Shown here: piece by piece, positions 14,456-21,464 of the stretch
Numbering within the stretch: position 1 is the first letter of the stretch
Layout of the letters: the number at the start of each line of letters is the position of its first letter
Assembly: GCF_046484155.1 (NCBI RefSeq)
Contig: NZ_JAWOBT010000069.1
Span: 1-21,464 of the forward strand
DNA from: Alkalibacterium sp046484155
GTDB lineage: Bacteria > Bacillota > Bacilli > Lactobacillales > Carnobacteriaceae_A
Length of the DNA stretch: 21,464 nucleotides
Direction: 5' to 3'
Made by a program: the position numbers and the translations under genes
Notes under the pieces: generated by a model
Database searches by the model: none
The model's input: the letters and a program-made list of their open reading frames with translations, nothing else
What the model was told of the DNA's origin: nothing

Positions 14456-15379
14456 ATGAAAATCGGTGTAATAGGACTCGGGGGTATCGCTCAAAAAGCA
14501 TACTTGCCCGTATATACGACGCTATTCCCAGAACACGAGTGGTATTTTTCCACACGCACACAAAAAACACTGAAGGAGTTAGGTAAGAAATATGGCGTAC
14601 CAGAAGAGCGCTTATATACAGAATGGCGTGATCTAACGGAACGTGTAGATGCTGTTTTTATTCATACACCAACAGGATCACACGATGATGTCTGCCGCGC
14701 ATTCTTGAATAAAGGTATACCGGTCTTTGTCGACAAGCCAGTGACTGAAAATATTGCGAGCACAAGAGCCTTGCTGGATTTCGCAATAAAACAGGAAACG
14801 CTGCTCATGACTGGTTTCAATAGACGTTTTGCGCCGATGGTACAGGAAATAAAGCAACTGTCCGATAAAAATCATATCATCATGCAGAAAAATCAAGTGA
14901 ATAAGACGGACTTTGAAGTCAGGTACAGGATATACGATTTGATGATCCATCCTTTGGACACTGCGCTTTATTTACTGGACGAACCAGCCACAGTGGTCAA
15001 GTCTCAGGTCCTGATGGAAGGGGATCATTTTTCTCGCGCTTGGGTAATGTTGGAAACACCGCAGGCAACGGCGTACGTTTCTATTAATAATGAATCCGGA
15101 ACTAAACTGGAAAAATACGAGATACAAAGCAAATCGGAAACGATCGTTTTAGAAAATTTAACAGACAAAGTGTCATACACAGAGAACGAAATCACCCATA
15201 CAAAAGCAGGAGACTGGGTCACGACTCTTGAAAAACGAGGATTTACGCCTATGATAAAGGCCTTTATTCAAGCGGTGGAAACGAAGGGTGAAAATCCTGT
15301 TTCATTAGAAAGCGCCTTGCACAGTCATGAGATCTGCGAAACGATAATCAATGGATATGAAAAAAGTGAGTTGAACTGA
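14456..15379 (+). CDS. Gfo/Idh/MocA-family oxidoreductase (MviM/YceM-like)
   Basis: The 307-residue protein has an N-terminal Rossmann fold with GLGGIA (about residues 8-13) for NAD(P), then HTPTGSH and FVDKPVTEN (about 90-100), where the family EKP motif is DKP. The C-terminal alpha/beta domain has GFNRRFAPM and DLMIHPLDTALYLL, whose His is the probable catalytic residue. The segments resemble E. coli YceM and MviM more than inositol dehydrogenases. The substrate is unknown. The frame extends upstream to 14423, but GGAGG (14444-14448) is seven bases before the ATG at 14456, which gives a proper Rossmann start (MKIGVIGLGG). The stop overlaps the next start as TGATG, so the NUDIX protein is translationally coupled to it. 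Confidence 0.88.
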   Translation: MKIGVIGLGGIAQKAYLPVYTTLFPEHEWYFSTRTQKTLKELGKKYGVPEERLYTEWRDLTERVDAVFIHTPTGSHDDVCRAFLNKGIPVFVDKPVTENIASTRALLDFAIKQETLLMTGFNRRFAPMVQEIKQLSDKNHIIMQKNQVNKTDFEVRYRIYDLMIHPLDTALYLLDEPATVVKSQVLMEGDHFSRAWVMLETPQATAYVSINNESGTKLEKYEIQSKSETIVLENLTDKVSYTENEITHTKAGDWVTTLEKRGFTPMIKAFIQAVETKGENPVSLESALHSHEICETIINGYEKSELN

Positions 15380-15837
15380 TGGATTACGTTACGCAACTGA
15401 GAGAAAAAGTCGGGCATGACGTCCTCATATTAAACGGATCTGTTGCTTTCGTTTTAAATGAAGAAAACGAAGTGTTGCTGCAGCAACGACCAGATGAAAC
15501 ATGGGGACTGCCTGGTGGGTTGATGGAGCTGGGAGAAAGTTTTGAAGAGACATTGATCAGAGAAGTGAAAGAAGAGACCAATTTAATAGTTAAAGCATAT
15601 GATTTTGTCGATATTCTCTCAGGGAAAGCCTTTTTTGTCAGACTGGACAATGGAGATGAATATTATTCCGTGACGGCATTATATAAAATAACTGAGTTTG
15701 AGGGAGAACTTAACAGTCATTCAGACGAATCATTGACATTACAGTATTTCCCGTTAAATCAGGTCCCTGAAAAAATGAATGTGAGATGGCGTCAATTTTT
15801 AAATATCTTTATTGAAAATAGTCTGAAAACAAACTAA
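15379..15837 (+). CDS. NUDIX hydrolase
   Basis: The 152-residue protein has the Nudix box G47-x5-E53-x7-R61-E62-V-K-E65-E66, with metal ligands E62, E65 and E66; the usual Gly near the end of the box is N68. Family members hydrolyse nucleoside diphosphates linked to another moiety, including oxidised nucleotides, nucleotide sugars and ADP-ribose. The preceding LLQQRPDETWGLPGG and SDESLTLQYFPLN match the common ADP-ribose pyrophosphatase-like group in Firmicutes. It overlaps the oxidoreductase gene by one base. Substrate unknown; a shared pathway with the oxidoreductase is possible but not shown. Confidence 0.9.
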   Translation: MDYVTQLREKVGHDVLILNGSVAFVLNEENEVLLQQRPDETWGLPGGLMELGESFEETLIREVKEETNLIVKAYDFVDILSGKAFFVRLDNGDEYYSVTALYKITEFEGELNSHSDESLTLQYFPLNQVPEKMNVRWRQFLNIFIENSLKTN

Positions 15838-15844
15838 AAAAATA

Positions 15845-15872
15845 TTGCTTTTCACCCCTTAACCGCTATAAT
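15845..15872 (+). promoter_or_regulatory. Promoter of potABCD
   Basis: TTGCTT (15845-15850), a 16-base spacer and a perfect TATAAT (15867-15872). The spacer contains CACCCCTTAACCG (15853-15865), one arm of an inverted repeat whose other arm (15891-15906) includes the potA ribosome binding site. Confidence 0.7.
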
Positions 15873-15906
15873 AAAAAGGTTGTATAAAATCGGTTATAAA
15901 GGGGTG
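15853..15906. repeat. Inverted repeat flanking the pot -10 box
   Basis: CACCCCTT-AACCG (15853-15865) and CGGTT-ATAAAGGGGTG (15891-15906) are reverse complements apart from three extra bases in the right arm. The left arm lies between the -35 and -10 boxes and so is not transcribed from this promoter, which argues for a DNA-level site rather than an RNA hairpin. Related sequences GGTTGTATAAAA and GGTTATAAA also form a short direct repeat at about 15878-15900. Confidence 0.5.
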
Positions 15907-15910
15907 TTTT

Positions 15911-17041
15911 TTGTTGACAGAAGAAATCATTGTTTCCTTCAAGCAGGTCGAAAAAAAATATGAAGAAGAAAGCGTATTGAAGGATATTACTTTCGATTTG
16001 GAGAAAGGCAAGTTCTATACCCTGTTGGGCCCGTCTGGCTGTGGAAAATCAACGATACTTAATATTATCGCCGGATTCACTACTCCTACAGAAGGTTTAG
16101 TCAACTTGAATGGCGAACTGGCAACAGATACACCGCCGAATAAGCGGAAAGTGAACACCGTGTTTCAAGATTATGCTTTATTTCCGCATATGAATGTATT
16201 TGAAAATGTAGCTTTTGGTTTGAAAATGAAAAAATCAAATAGAAAAGAAATGGAAGAGAAAGTCAAGACGGCGTTGCGTTTAGTGCGCTTGGTCGGTTTT
16301 GAAAAAAGAGAAATAAGGGAAATGTCTGGCGGACAGAAACAGCGGGTAGCGATTGCGCGCGCGATCGTCAATGAACCAGATGTCCTGCTCCTAGATGAGC
16401 CACTTTCCGCATTGGATTTGAAATTGCGTACAGAGATGCAGTACGAGCTTCGCGAACTGCAAAGACGTTTAGGCATTACTTTCTTATTTGTCACACACGA
16501 TCAGGAGGAAGCGTTGGCCATGAGCGATGAAATCATGGTCATGAAAGATGGTGAAATCGTTCAAACGGGATCACCTATTGATATTTATGATGAACCGATC
16601 AATCGCTATGTGGCTGATTTTATTGGTGAAAGTAATATCGTTGAAGGTCGAATGGTCTCTGATTATATCGTTTCTTTCGCAGGGAAAGAGTTTGCCTGTG
16701 TAGACGGCGGGATGCGGCCAGGCGAAAAAGTAGAAGTGGTTATCAGACCCGAAGATCTAGTTTTAACTGATGCCATTGATGGGGATATTCTGTTAACTGT
16801 GGACACGCAATTGTTTAGAGGCGTGCACTATGAAATGATCGGATACGATCTGGATGGTAACGAGTGGATGATCCATTCTACTAGGAAGTCAGAACCTGGC
16901 AAAGTTGTGGGGCTGAAGTTTGAACCTGAGGATATCCATATCATGCGCTTAGATGAAACGGAAGAAGATTTTGATGAGCGTATTGAACACTATTCACCAA
17001 CTCCAAGTGCTTCAGATGAAGGAGATGGCGTGGATGGTTAA
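15911..17041 (+). CDS. potA: Spermidine/putrescine ABC transporter, ATP-binding protein
   Basis: The 376-residue ATPase drives polyamine import at the membrane. It shows Walker A GPSGCGKST (40-48), the Q-loop Q86 in VFQDYALFPHMNV, signature MSGGQKQRVA (138-147), Walker B VLLLDEP with E163, and switch H196 in VTHDQEE. A C-terminal TOBE-type domain follows (about 240-355). The best start is TTG at 15911 (or the next TTG at 15914), 6-9 bases after AAAGGGG (15898-15904); no ATG or GTG is available in frame nearby. The last 8 bases overlap potB. It is the first gene of a complete potABCD operon. The acidic tail after about residue 350 (many D/E) is longer than needed for TOBE. Confidence 0.93.
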   Translation: MLTEEIIVSFKQVEKKYEEESVLKDITFDLEKGKFYTLLGPSGCGKSTILNIIAGFTTPTEGLVNLNGELATDTPPNKRKVNTVFQDYALFPHMNVFENVAFGLKMKKSNRKEMEEKVKTALRLVRLVGFEKREIREMSGGQKQRVAIARAIVNEPDVLLLDEPLSALDLKLRTEMQYELRELQRRLGITFLFVTHDQEEALAMSDEIMVMKDGEIVQTGSPIDIYDEPINRYVADFIGESNIVEGRMVSDYIVSFAGKEFACVDGGMRPGEKVEVVIRPEDLVLTDAIDGDILLTVDTQLFRGVHYEMIGYDLDGNEWMIHSTRKSEPGKVVGLKFEPEDIHIMRLDETEEDFDERIEHYSPTPSASDEGDGVDG

Positions 17042-17843
17042 ACAGCGCAAATTACTGTCTGTACCGTATTATTTATGGATCGGTTTGTTCGTGATCATTC
17101 CTGTCCTTCTTTTGTTTTTTCAAGCATTTAGGGGCTTAGATGGCACCTTTACCTTGGCTAATATCGAAAATTATTTTACATCACCTGTCTATTTAGCGAT
17201 GACGGCTCAGTCTTTTCTGTATGCTTTTTTGATTACGGTATCGACCTTGCTCATCAGTTATCCGGCCGCCTATTTTCTCACTAAAACAAAACATAAACAG
17301 TTATGGTTGCTCGTGATGATCTTACCGACATGGGTGAACATTTTACTTAAAGCCTACGCGTTTATAGGGATACTCAGCCAAACGGGTATGGTCAATCAGT
17401 TATTGGCTTTTATGGGGATAGGGGCACAACCGCTCTTGTTTACCCGTTTAGGCTTTTTGATTGTCGCCACATATATTGAGATACCGTTTATGTTGCTACC
17501 GATTTTCAACGCCATCGATGACATTGATCAGTCGATGACTTTAGCGAGTCGCGACTTAGGTGCAAATGAGTGGCAGACGTTCCGTTCCATTATTTTCCCT
17601 CTTTCATTTTCAGGAGTGAAAAGCGGGATTCAAGCGGTTTTCATTCCATCCTTGTCCCTTTTCATGCTTACCCGGCTTATTGCCGGTAACCGAGTGATGA
17701 CGCTGGGAACAGCTATTGAACAGCATTTTTTAGTGACTCAAAACTGGGGCATGGGTTCGACTATGGGCATCGTCCTCATAGTGATCATGTTTGCAGTCAT
17801 GGCTTTGACGGGTAAGCGCCGGAAAGGGGTCGTGCGTCAATGA
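17034..17843 (+). CDS. potB: Spermidine/putrescine ABC transporter, permease PotB
   Basis: The 269-residue integral membrane protein has about six hydrophobic segments and the cytoplasmic EAA loop ASRDLGANEWQTFRSIIFPL (171-190) that docks on PotA. The open frame reaches back to 16953, but AAGGAG (17019-17024) is nine bases before the ATG at 17034; an ATG at 17025 directly abuts that site and is unlikely. The gene overlaps potA by 8 bases and potC by 4 (ATGA). It forms the channel with PotC. Confidence 0.92.
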   Translation: MVKQRKLLSVPYYLWIGLFVIIPVLLLFFQAFRGLDGTFTLANIENYFTSPVYLAMTAQSFLYAFLITVSTLLISYPAAYFLTKTKHKQLWLLVMILPTWVNILLKAYAFIGILSQTGMVNQLLAFMGIGAQPLLFTRLGFLIVATYIEIPFMLLPIFNAIDDIDQSMTLASRDLGANEWQTFRSIIFPLSFSGVKSGIQAVFIPSLSLFMLTRLIAGNRVMTLGTAIEQHFLVTQNWGMGSTMGIVLIVIMFAVMALTGKRRKGVVRQ

Positions 17844-18673
17844 TCAAAAACATAAAATGGTCCTCAGTATATCTGTTTATCGTTTTTATTTTATTATATG
17901 TACCCATAGTGTACTTGATCTACTATTCGTTTAACGCAGCAGGAACAATGAATCAATTCGACGGCTTTACCTTGGAGCATTATAGAGCGCTCGCAGAAGA
18001 TACGCGCTTACTCATGATTGCGCTCGACACGTTGCGTGTTGCCTTGTTGTCTTCATTAGTTGCGACAATGATCGGCACATTTGGCGCCATCGGAATTTAT
18101 TATTCACGAAAAAGACGCACACAAGGTCTGCTTATGAGCTTGAACAATGTTTTACTCGTCTCACCAGATGTTATTATTGGAGCTAGTTTCTTACTCCTGT
18201 TCACAATCGTCGGTTTCAGACTAGGCTTCTATTCGGTATTGTTTTCACATATCGCGTTTAGCATACCGATTGTCGTGTTGATGGTGCTCCCCAGACTGGA
18301 GGGCATGAATGCCAATATGATTACGGCGGCTAGAGATTTAGGTGCAAATCAGTGGCAGGTCCTTAAAGAAATCATACTGCCGAGTATCAGTTCAGGTATC
18401 TTAGCGGGCTTTTTCATGGCCTTTACCTATTCCATCGATGATTTTGCGGTAACCTTTTTTGTGACCGGCAATGGATTTGCCACATTGTCCGTAGAAATCT
18501 ATTCACGTGCCCGTCAAGGTGTGAGTCTGGAAATCAACGCACTCAGTACGATCTTGTTTTTAGTCGCCATGGCGATCGTGACGGGGTACTATTTTATCCA
18601 GCAGCAGCAACGGACGAAAAAGAAAACAGCTCCTATGGATCCAATGAATCATGAAAAAGGGGGGATCTTGTAA
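17840..18673 (+). CDS. potC: Spermidine/putrescine ABC transporter, permease PotC
   Basis: The 277-residue membrane protein has about six hydrophobic segments and the EAA loop AARDLGANQWQVLKEIILP (163-181). Its start overlaps the potB stop (ATGA) and its stop overlaps the potD start (TAATG), so all four pot genes are tightly coupled. A basic and polar C-terminal tail (QQQQRTKKKTAPMD) follows the last membrane segment. Confidence 0.93.
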   Translation: MIKNIKWSSVYLFIVFILLYVPIVYLIYYSFNAAGTMNQFDGFTLEHYRALAEDTRLLMIALDTLRVALLSSLVATMIGTFGAIGIYYSRKRRTQGLLMSLNNVLLVSPDVIIGASFLLLFTIVGFRLGFYSVLFSHIAFSIPIVVLMVLPRLEGMNANMITAARDLGANQWQVLKEIILPSISSGILAGFFMAFTYSIDDFAVTFFVTGNGFATLSVEIYSRARQGVSLEINALSTILFLVAMAIVTGYYFIQQQQRTKKKTAPMDPMNHEKGGIL

Positions 18674-19740
18674 TGAAAAAACTGACTGTTTTTTCACTGC
18701 TTGTCATCGCTCTTGCAAGTGGTCTGTATTTCAGTAAACAACTCATCGAGCGGGCAGAAGGAACGAGTGGTGCCGATGTATTCCATTTATATAACTGGGG
18801 AGATTATATCGATCCGGATTTGCTTGATCGTTTTGAAGAAGAAACAGGGTACCGGGTCATTTATGAGACTTTTGACTCGAATGAAGCCATGTATACAAAA
18901 GTACAACAGGGCGGGACAGGCTATGACCTGATCGTGCCAAGCGAATACATGATCGAACGTATGATGGAGGAAAAATTGGTCGTCCCGCTTGACCATACAA
19001 AAATCGAGGGACTGGAACATATCGATGAGGAATTTCTTGATCTGAATTTTGATCCGGGCAATCAGTACTCCATCCCTTATTTCTGGGGAACGCTTGGCAT
19101 AGCTTACAATGAAGAATTGCTGGAAGAAGCACCGACTAGCTGGGAAGACCTGTATGACCCTAAATACGATAACAGTATCCTGATGATCGATGGGGCAAGA
19201 GAAGTCATCGGTATCGGGTTGCAGACTTTGGGCTATTCTTTGAACTCTAAAGATGCAGACGAACTGGAAGCTGCAGCTGACAAACTTGTTTCATTGGCAC
19301 CGAACATAAAAGCGCTGGTCGCTGATGAAATGAAAATGTATATGATTCAGGAAGAAGCCGCGCTGGCTGTCACTTATTCAGGTGAAGCCGCGGACATGAT
19401 GTGGGAAAATGAAGCCATTGTCTATGTCCTGCCGGAAGAAGGTTCTAACTTGTGGTTCGATAACATGGTCATTCCTCATACTGTTCAGAATAAGGAAGCC
19501 GCATATGCCTTTATCAACTTTATGCTGGATCCCGAAGTAGCGGCTCAAAATGCTGACTATATCGGTTACAGCACGCCCAATAAAACCGCGATGCAGTATT
19601 TGCCAGAAGAAACCGTTCAGGATGAACAGTTCTACCCAAGCCAGGAAATGATCGACAGCTTGGAAGTGTATGAGGACCTGGGACTGGAGTATACCGGCAT
19701 CTACAATGATCTGTTTTTGGAATTTAAAATGCTGAAATAA
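18673..19740 (+). CDS. potD: Spermidine/putrescine-binding protein PotD
   Basis: The 355-residue extracellular binding protein captures polyamines for PotABC. An N-terminal hydrophobic segment (about residues 4-20) is followed by the mature domain beginning near VFHLYNWGDYIDPDLL (about 36-51), a PotD hallmark. Later segments GYDLIVPSEYMIERM, YFWGTLGIAYN and YSGEAADMMWE are also typical. There is no cysteine after the hydrophobic segment, so no lipobox: the protein is either anchored by an uncleaved signal or released by signal peptidase I. A GGGGGG run precedes the ATG. The operon ends at the hairpin at 19749-19780. Confidence 0.93.
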   Translation: MKKLTVFSLLVIALASGLYFSKQLIERAEGTSGADVFHLYNWGDYIDPDLLDRFEEETGYRVIYETFDSNEAMYTKVQQGGTGYDLIVPSEYMIERMMEEKLVVPLDHTKIEGLEHIDEEFLDLNFDPGNQYSIPYFWGTLGIAYNEELLEEAPTSWEDLYDPKYDNSILMIDGAREVIGIGLQTLGYSLNSKDADELEAAADKLVSLAPNIKALVADEMKMYMIQEEAALAVTYSGEAADMMWENEAIVYVLPEEGSNLWFDNMVIPHTVQNKEAAYAFINFMLDPEVAAQNADYIGYSTPNKTAMQYLPEETVQDEQFYPSQEMIDSLEVYEDLGLEYTGIYNDLFLEFKMLK

Positions 19741-19748
19741 AACGACCT

Positions 19749-19780
19749 AAAGTGAGGACACAGATCGTGTCCTCACTTTT
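19749..19780 (+). terminator. Intrinsic terminator of potABCD
   Basis: AAAGTGAGGACAC (19749-19761) and GTGTCCTCACTTT (19767-19779) form a perfect 13-bp stem with a 5-base loop and a short T-run. Confidence 0.9.
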
Positions 19781-19789
19781 ACTATTCTA

Positions 19790-19798
19790 TGCTATAAT
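19790..19798 (+). promoter_or_regulatory. Extended -10 promoter of rpiA
   Basis: TGCTATAAT (19790-19798) is a perfect extended -10 element; no good -35 box is seen at the proper distance, and the region overlaps the pot terminator. It lies about 37 bases before the rpiA start. Confidence 0.55.
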
Positions 19799-19834
19799 AA
19801 TTTTAAGAAGACATTAGTAAAGGAGTTATCAGGT

Positions 19835-20512
19835 ATGAATTTAAAAGAAATGGTTGGATATAAAGCGGCGGAATTCGTGAAGGATGGCATGGTCGTAGGT
19901 TTAGGGACAGGTTCCACGGCATACTATATGGTTGAAGCAATCGGCAAACGGGTGAAAGAAGAGGGCTTATCCATTACCGGAGTGACAACGTCGCACAGAA
20001 CAGCAGATCAGGCGAAAAGCTTAGGTATTCCTTTGAAAGATATCAATGAAGTTGAATCGATCGATATCACTATAGACGGAGCCGATGAAATTTCTGACGA
20101 CTACCAGGGCATCAAAGGTGGCGGTGGCGCTCATTTATTTGAGAAGATGGTCGCGAATCACTCAAAAGAAGTGATTTGGATAGTGGATGACAGCAAGCTC
20201 GTTCATAAACTTGGCGCTTTTCCATTACCAGTTGAAGTCGTCAAGTTTGGCTGCCAGCAAGTCTTCCGCTTGTTTGAAGAAAAAGAAATGAAGCCAAGTT
20301 TCAGAAAAGATGAAAATGATGACTTATATTTAACCGATTCTGGGAACTATATTATTGATCTGCATTTAGAGCAAATTGAAGATCCTCATGAATTGGCTGC
20401 CTGGTTAGATTCACTAACAGGCGTTGTGGAACACGGGTTATTCCTGGATTGTGTTACAAAGGTCATTGTAGGAAGAGAAGACGGACCTGAAGTTAAAGAA
20501 GTAAACAGATAA
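19835..20512 (+). CDS. rpiA: Ribose-5-phosphate isomerase A
   Basis: The 225-residue enzyme interconverts ribose-5-phosphate and ribulose-5-phosphate in the pentose phosphate pathway. Signatures are GLGTGSTAYYMVEAI (about 22-36, phosphate loop), DGADEI with D81 and D84, KGGGGAHLFEK (94-104) with catalytic E103, and K121 in DDSKLV. Length matches the family. A GGAG site (AAAGGAGTT) precedes the ATG. It is a single-gene unit between two terminators. Confidence 0.96.
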   Translation: MNLKEMVGYKAAEFVKDGMVVGLGTGSTAYYMVEAIGKRVKEEGLSITGVTTSHRTADQAKSLGIPLKDINEVESIDITIDGADEISDDYQGIKGGGGAHLFEKMVANHSKEVIWIVDDSKLVHKLGAFPLPVEVVKFGCQQVFRLFEEKEMKPSFRKDENDDLYLTDSGNYIIDLHLEQIEDPHELAAWLDSLTGVVEHGLFLDCVTKVIVGREDGPEVKEVNR

Positions 20513-20516
20513 AAGT

Positions 20517-20566
20517 ACCGTAGGAAAAAGAGGGTTTTTCAGCCTCTGATTCCTACGGTTTTTTTG
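20517..20566 (+). terminator. Intrinsic terminator of rpiA
   Basis: ACCGTAGGAA (20517-20526) pairs with TTCCTACGGT (20550-20559), with an inner AGAGG/CCTCT stem, followed by a T-run to 20565. The next 80 bases up to the amidase stop hold nothing I recognise. Confidence 0.9.
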
Positions 20567-20643
20567 ATCAGTAAAATCAAAGTAACAAGAGAACATGTCA
20601 GGAAACAGGCATCGATTGTATGATGCTATCGTCAATAACCTGA

Positions 20644-21464
20644 TCAGCAGAAAAAACCGTCAGATTCCATCAAGTGACCGATTTGCAGCAGCCAGTGTTC
20701 TTTTCCTTTAGGCGCAGTAAGCTGTATGCCGAGTGGAAGACCCTCTTCTGTAAGATGAGTCGGGAGACTGATAGAAGGTTGACCAGTTAAATTGGCTTGT
20801 TGAGTAAAGGGTGTCATCGTCAGACTCTCTTCCCACATTTCCCAAATCAACTGTTGCTGTTCGATGGGGGAGTAAGAATCTATATGTCGCATTTTTTCCT
20901 TGAAGGCATCATTCCAGTATACTCGATCGATTCGTGGTGCAGTTTCCGCTGTAGTAGGCTGTAAGTATAAATCATATTCCTGACTAAAAGTATCGACTTT
21001 CTCTGCCGCGTCATCCCATTTAAGGAGCGCATTCGAATAATCTACAGCACCTAGCGATTTACCTGCCTGAAATAAAACCCATGTAAGTAATTCTACATCT
21101 TCTTGAGTAACTGGTCGGCCAGTCGATTTCTCGAGGGTACCTAACATCGTTGCAGTCTCACCGGAATTCATTACATAGTAAGATTTCATTAAATCGATCC
21201 CGTCAATATCGGGAGAATCTTCTTCCACTTCGAAACCATTCAGCTCCAGCCATTTCACTGCATTCAATACAGCCTTTTTAGATTCAGGACTAACAGGTTG
21301 GCCAATAGGTGATGAGAGTGAAAAAGCAACCTTGAATGACTTTTTGGAAGAAGGAGTCAAACTTTGCAAATACCCTTCCTCATATAACGAAGTCTGAAAT
21401 GCTGCTGCAGGTTGAACGACTTGCATACTGTCAAGTAAAGCGGCTGTATCACGGATAGATTTTG
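20644..21464 (-). CDS. Amidase-family protein, C-terminal part (cut by right edge)
   Basis: About 273 codons of the C-terminal half are visible. The open frame has an internal ATG at 21426, but reading on to the window edge gives KSIRDTAALLDSM, the conserved SVRDTAALLD segment that follows the catalytic serines in the amidase signature family, so the gene continues rightwards. Further down, YDLYLQPTTAETAP, PFTQQANLTGQPSISLP and EEGLPLGIQL are typical of the family's C-terminus. The Ser-Ser-Lys catalytic triad lies outside the window. The sequence looks like stand-alone amidases (6-aminohexanoate-dimer hydrolase-like) rather than GatA, because no gatB or gatC is near. Substrate unknown. Confidence 0.88.
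   Translation of the reverse strand, partial: KSIRDTAALLDSMQVVQPAAAFQTSLYEEGYLQSLTPSSKKSFKVAFSLSSPIGQPVSPESKKAVLNAVKWLELNGFEVEEDSPDIDGIDLMKSYYVMNSGETATMLGTLEKSTGRPVTQEDVELLTWVLFQAGKSLGAVDYSNALLKWDDAAEKVDTFSQEYDLYLQPTTAETAPRIDRVYWNDAFKEKMRHIDSYSPIEQQQLIWEMWEESLTMTPFTQQANLTGQPSISLPTHLTEEGLPLGIQLTAPKGKEHWLLQIGHLMESDGFFC

Noticed and set aside
16953..17033. N-terminal extension of PotB to ATG 16953
   Set aside because: It overlaps potA coding sequence by 89 bases, and a well-placed AAGGAG supports ATG 17034.
1..21464. Search for CRISPR arrays, tRNA/rRNA genes, insertion sequences, phage or toxin-antitoxin genes
   Set aside because: Nothing of these kinds was seen on reading both strands; repeats found are single terminators or operator-like palindromes.

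Overview
The window looks like chromosome from a low-GC Gram-positive bacterium of the Lactobacillales. Carnobacteriaceae (Alkalibacterium/Marinilactibacillus-like) is my best guess, from codon use, strong GGAGG ribosome binding sites, TATAAT promoters, a Dps ferritin, a PTS sucrose operon and a murB/potABCD neighbourhood like that of other lactic acid bacteria. No rRNA, tRNA, insertion sequence, phage gene or CRISPR array was seen. Most of the window is ordinary core and metabolic sequence.

Layout. 1-758 (minus): N-terminal part of an AbgT-family transporter, cut by the left edge. 1070-5733 (plus): acyl-ACP thioesterase, a LacI-type repressor (ScrR-like), a sucrose PTS EIIBC and a sucrose-6-phosphate hydrolase. 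The last two have their own promoter, with a cre-like site and a 10-bp palindromic operator. 5784-7392 (minus): a metallo-beta-lactamase-fold hydrolase followed by a cytoplasmic L-asparaginase. 7527-7991 (plus): Dps. 8103-9072 (plus): tsaE and a GNAT acetyltransferase. 9118-9642 (minus): a DEDDh exonuclease. 9811-12447 (minus): a P2A cation ATPase behind a structured leader that ends in an intrinsic terminator, a candidate Mn2+ (yybP-ykoY class) riboswitch. 12710-13143 (minus): a decayed exodeoxyribonuclease III gene. 13324-14319 (plus): murB. 14456-15837 (plus): a Gfo/Idh/MocA oxidoreductase overlapping a NUDIX hydrolase. 15911-19740 (plus): potABCD with overlapping genes. 19835-20512 (plus): rpiA. 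20644-21464 (minus): C-terminal part of an amidase, cut by the right edge.

How the genes work together. ScrA imports and phosphorylates sucrose, ScrB splits sucrose-6-phosphate, and the upstream repressor plus CcpA probably control the pair. No EIIA domain and no fructokinase are encoded here, so both must come from elsewhere. PotABCD forms a complete polyamine importer. The ATPase has the ion-site pattern of a single-site pump (site-I Glu replaced by Ala, an Arg in M8), and its leader suggests metal-dependent attenuation, so it may export Mn2+ and/or Ca2+. 

The items most worth a second look are that attenuated leader, the exoA remnant, a 16-bp palindrome inside the hydrolase/asparaginase promoter, and the inverted repeat around the pot promoter. 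I did not find a convincing new multi-gene system. Several start codons were moved from the longest open frame on ribosome-binding-site grounds, and the reasons are given entry by entry.
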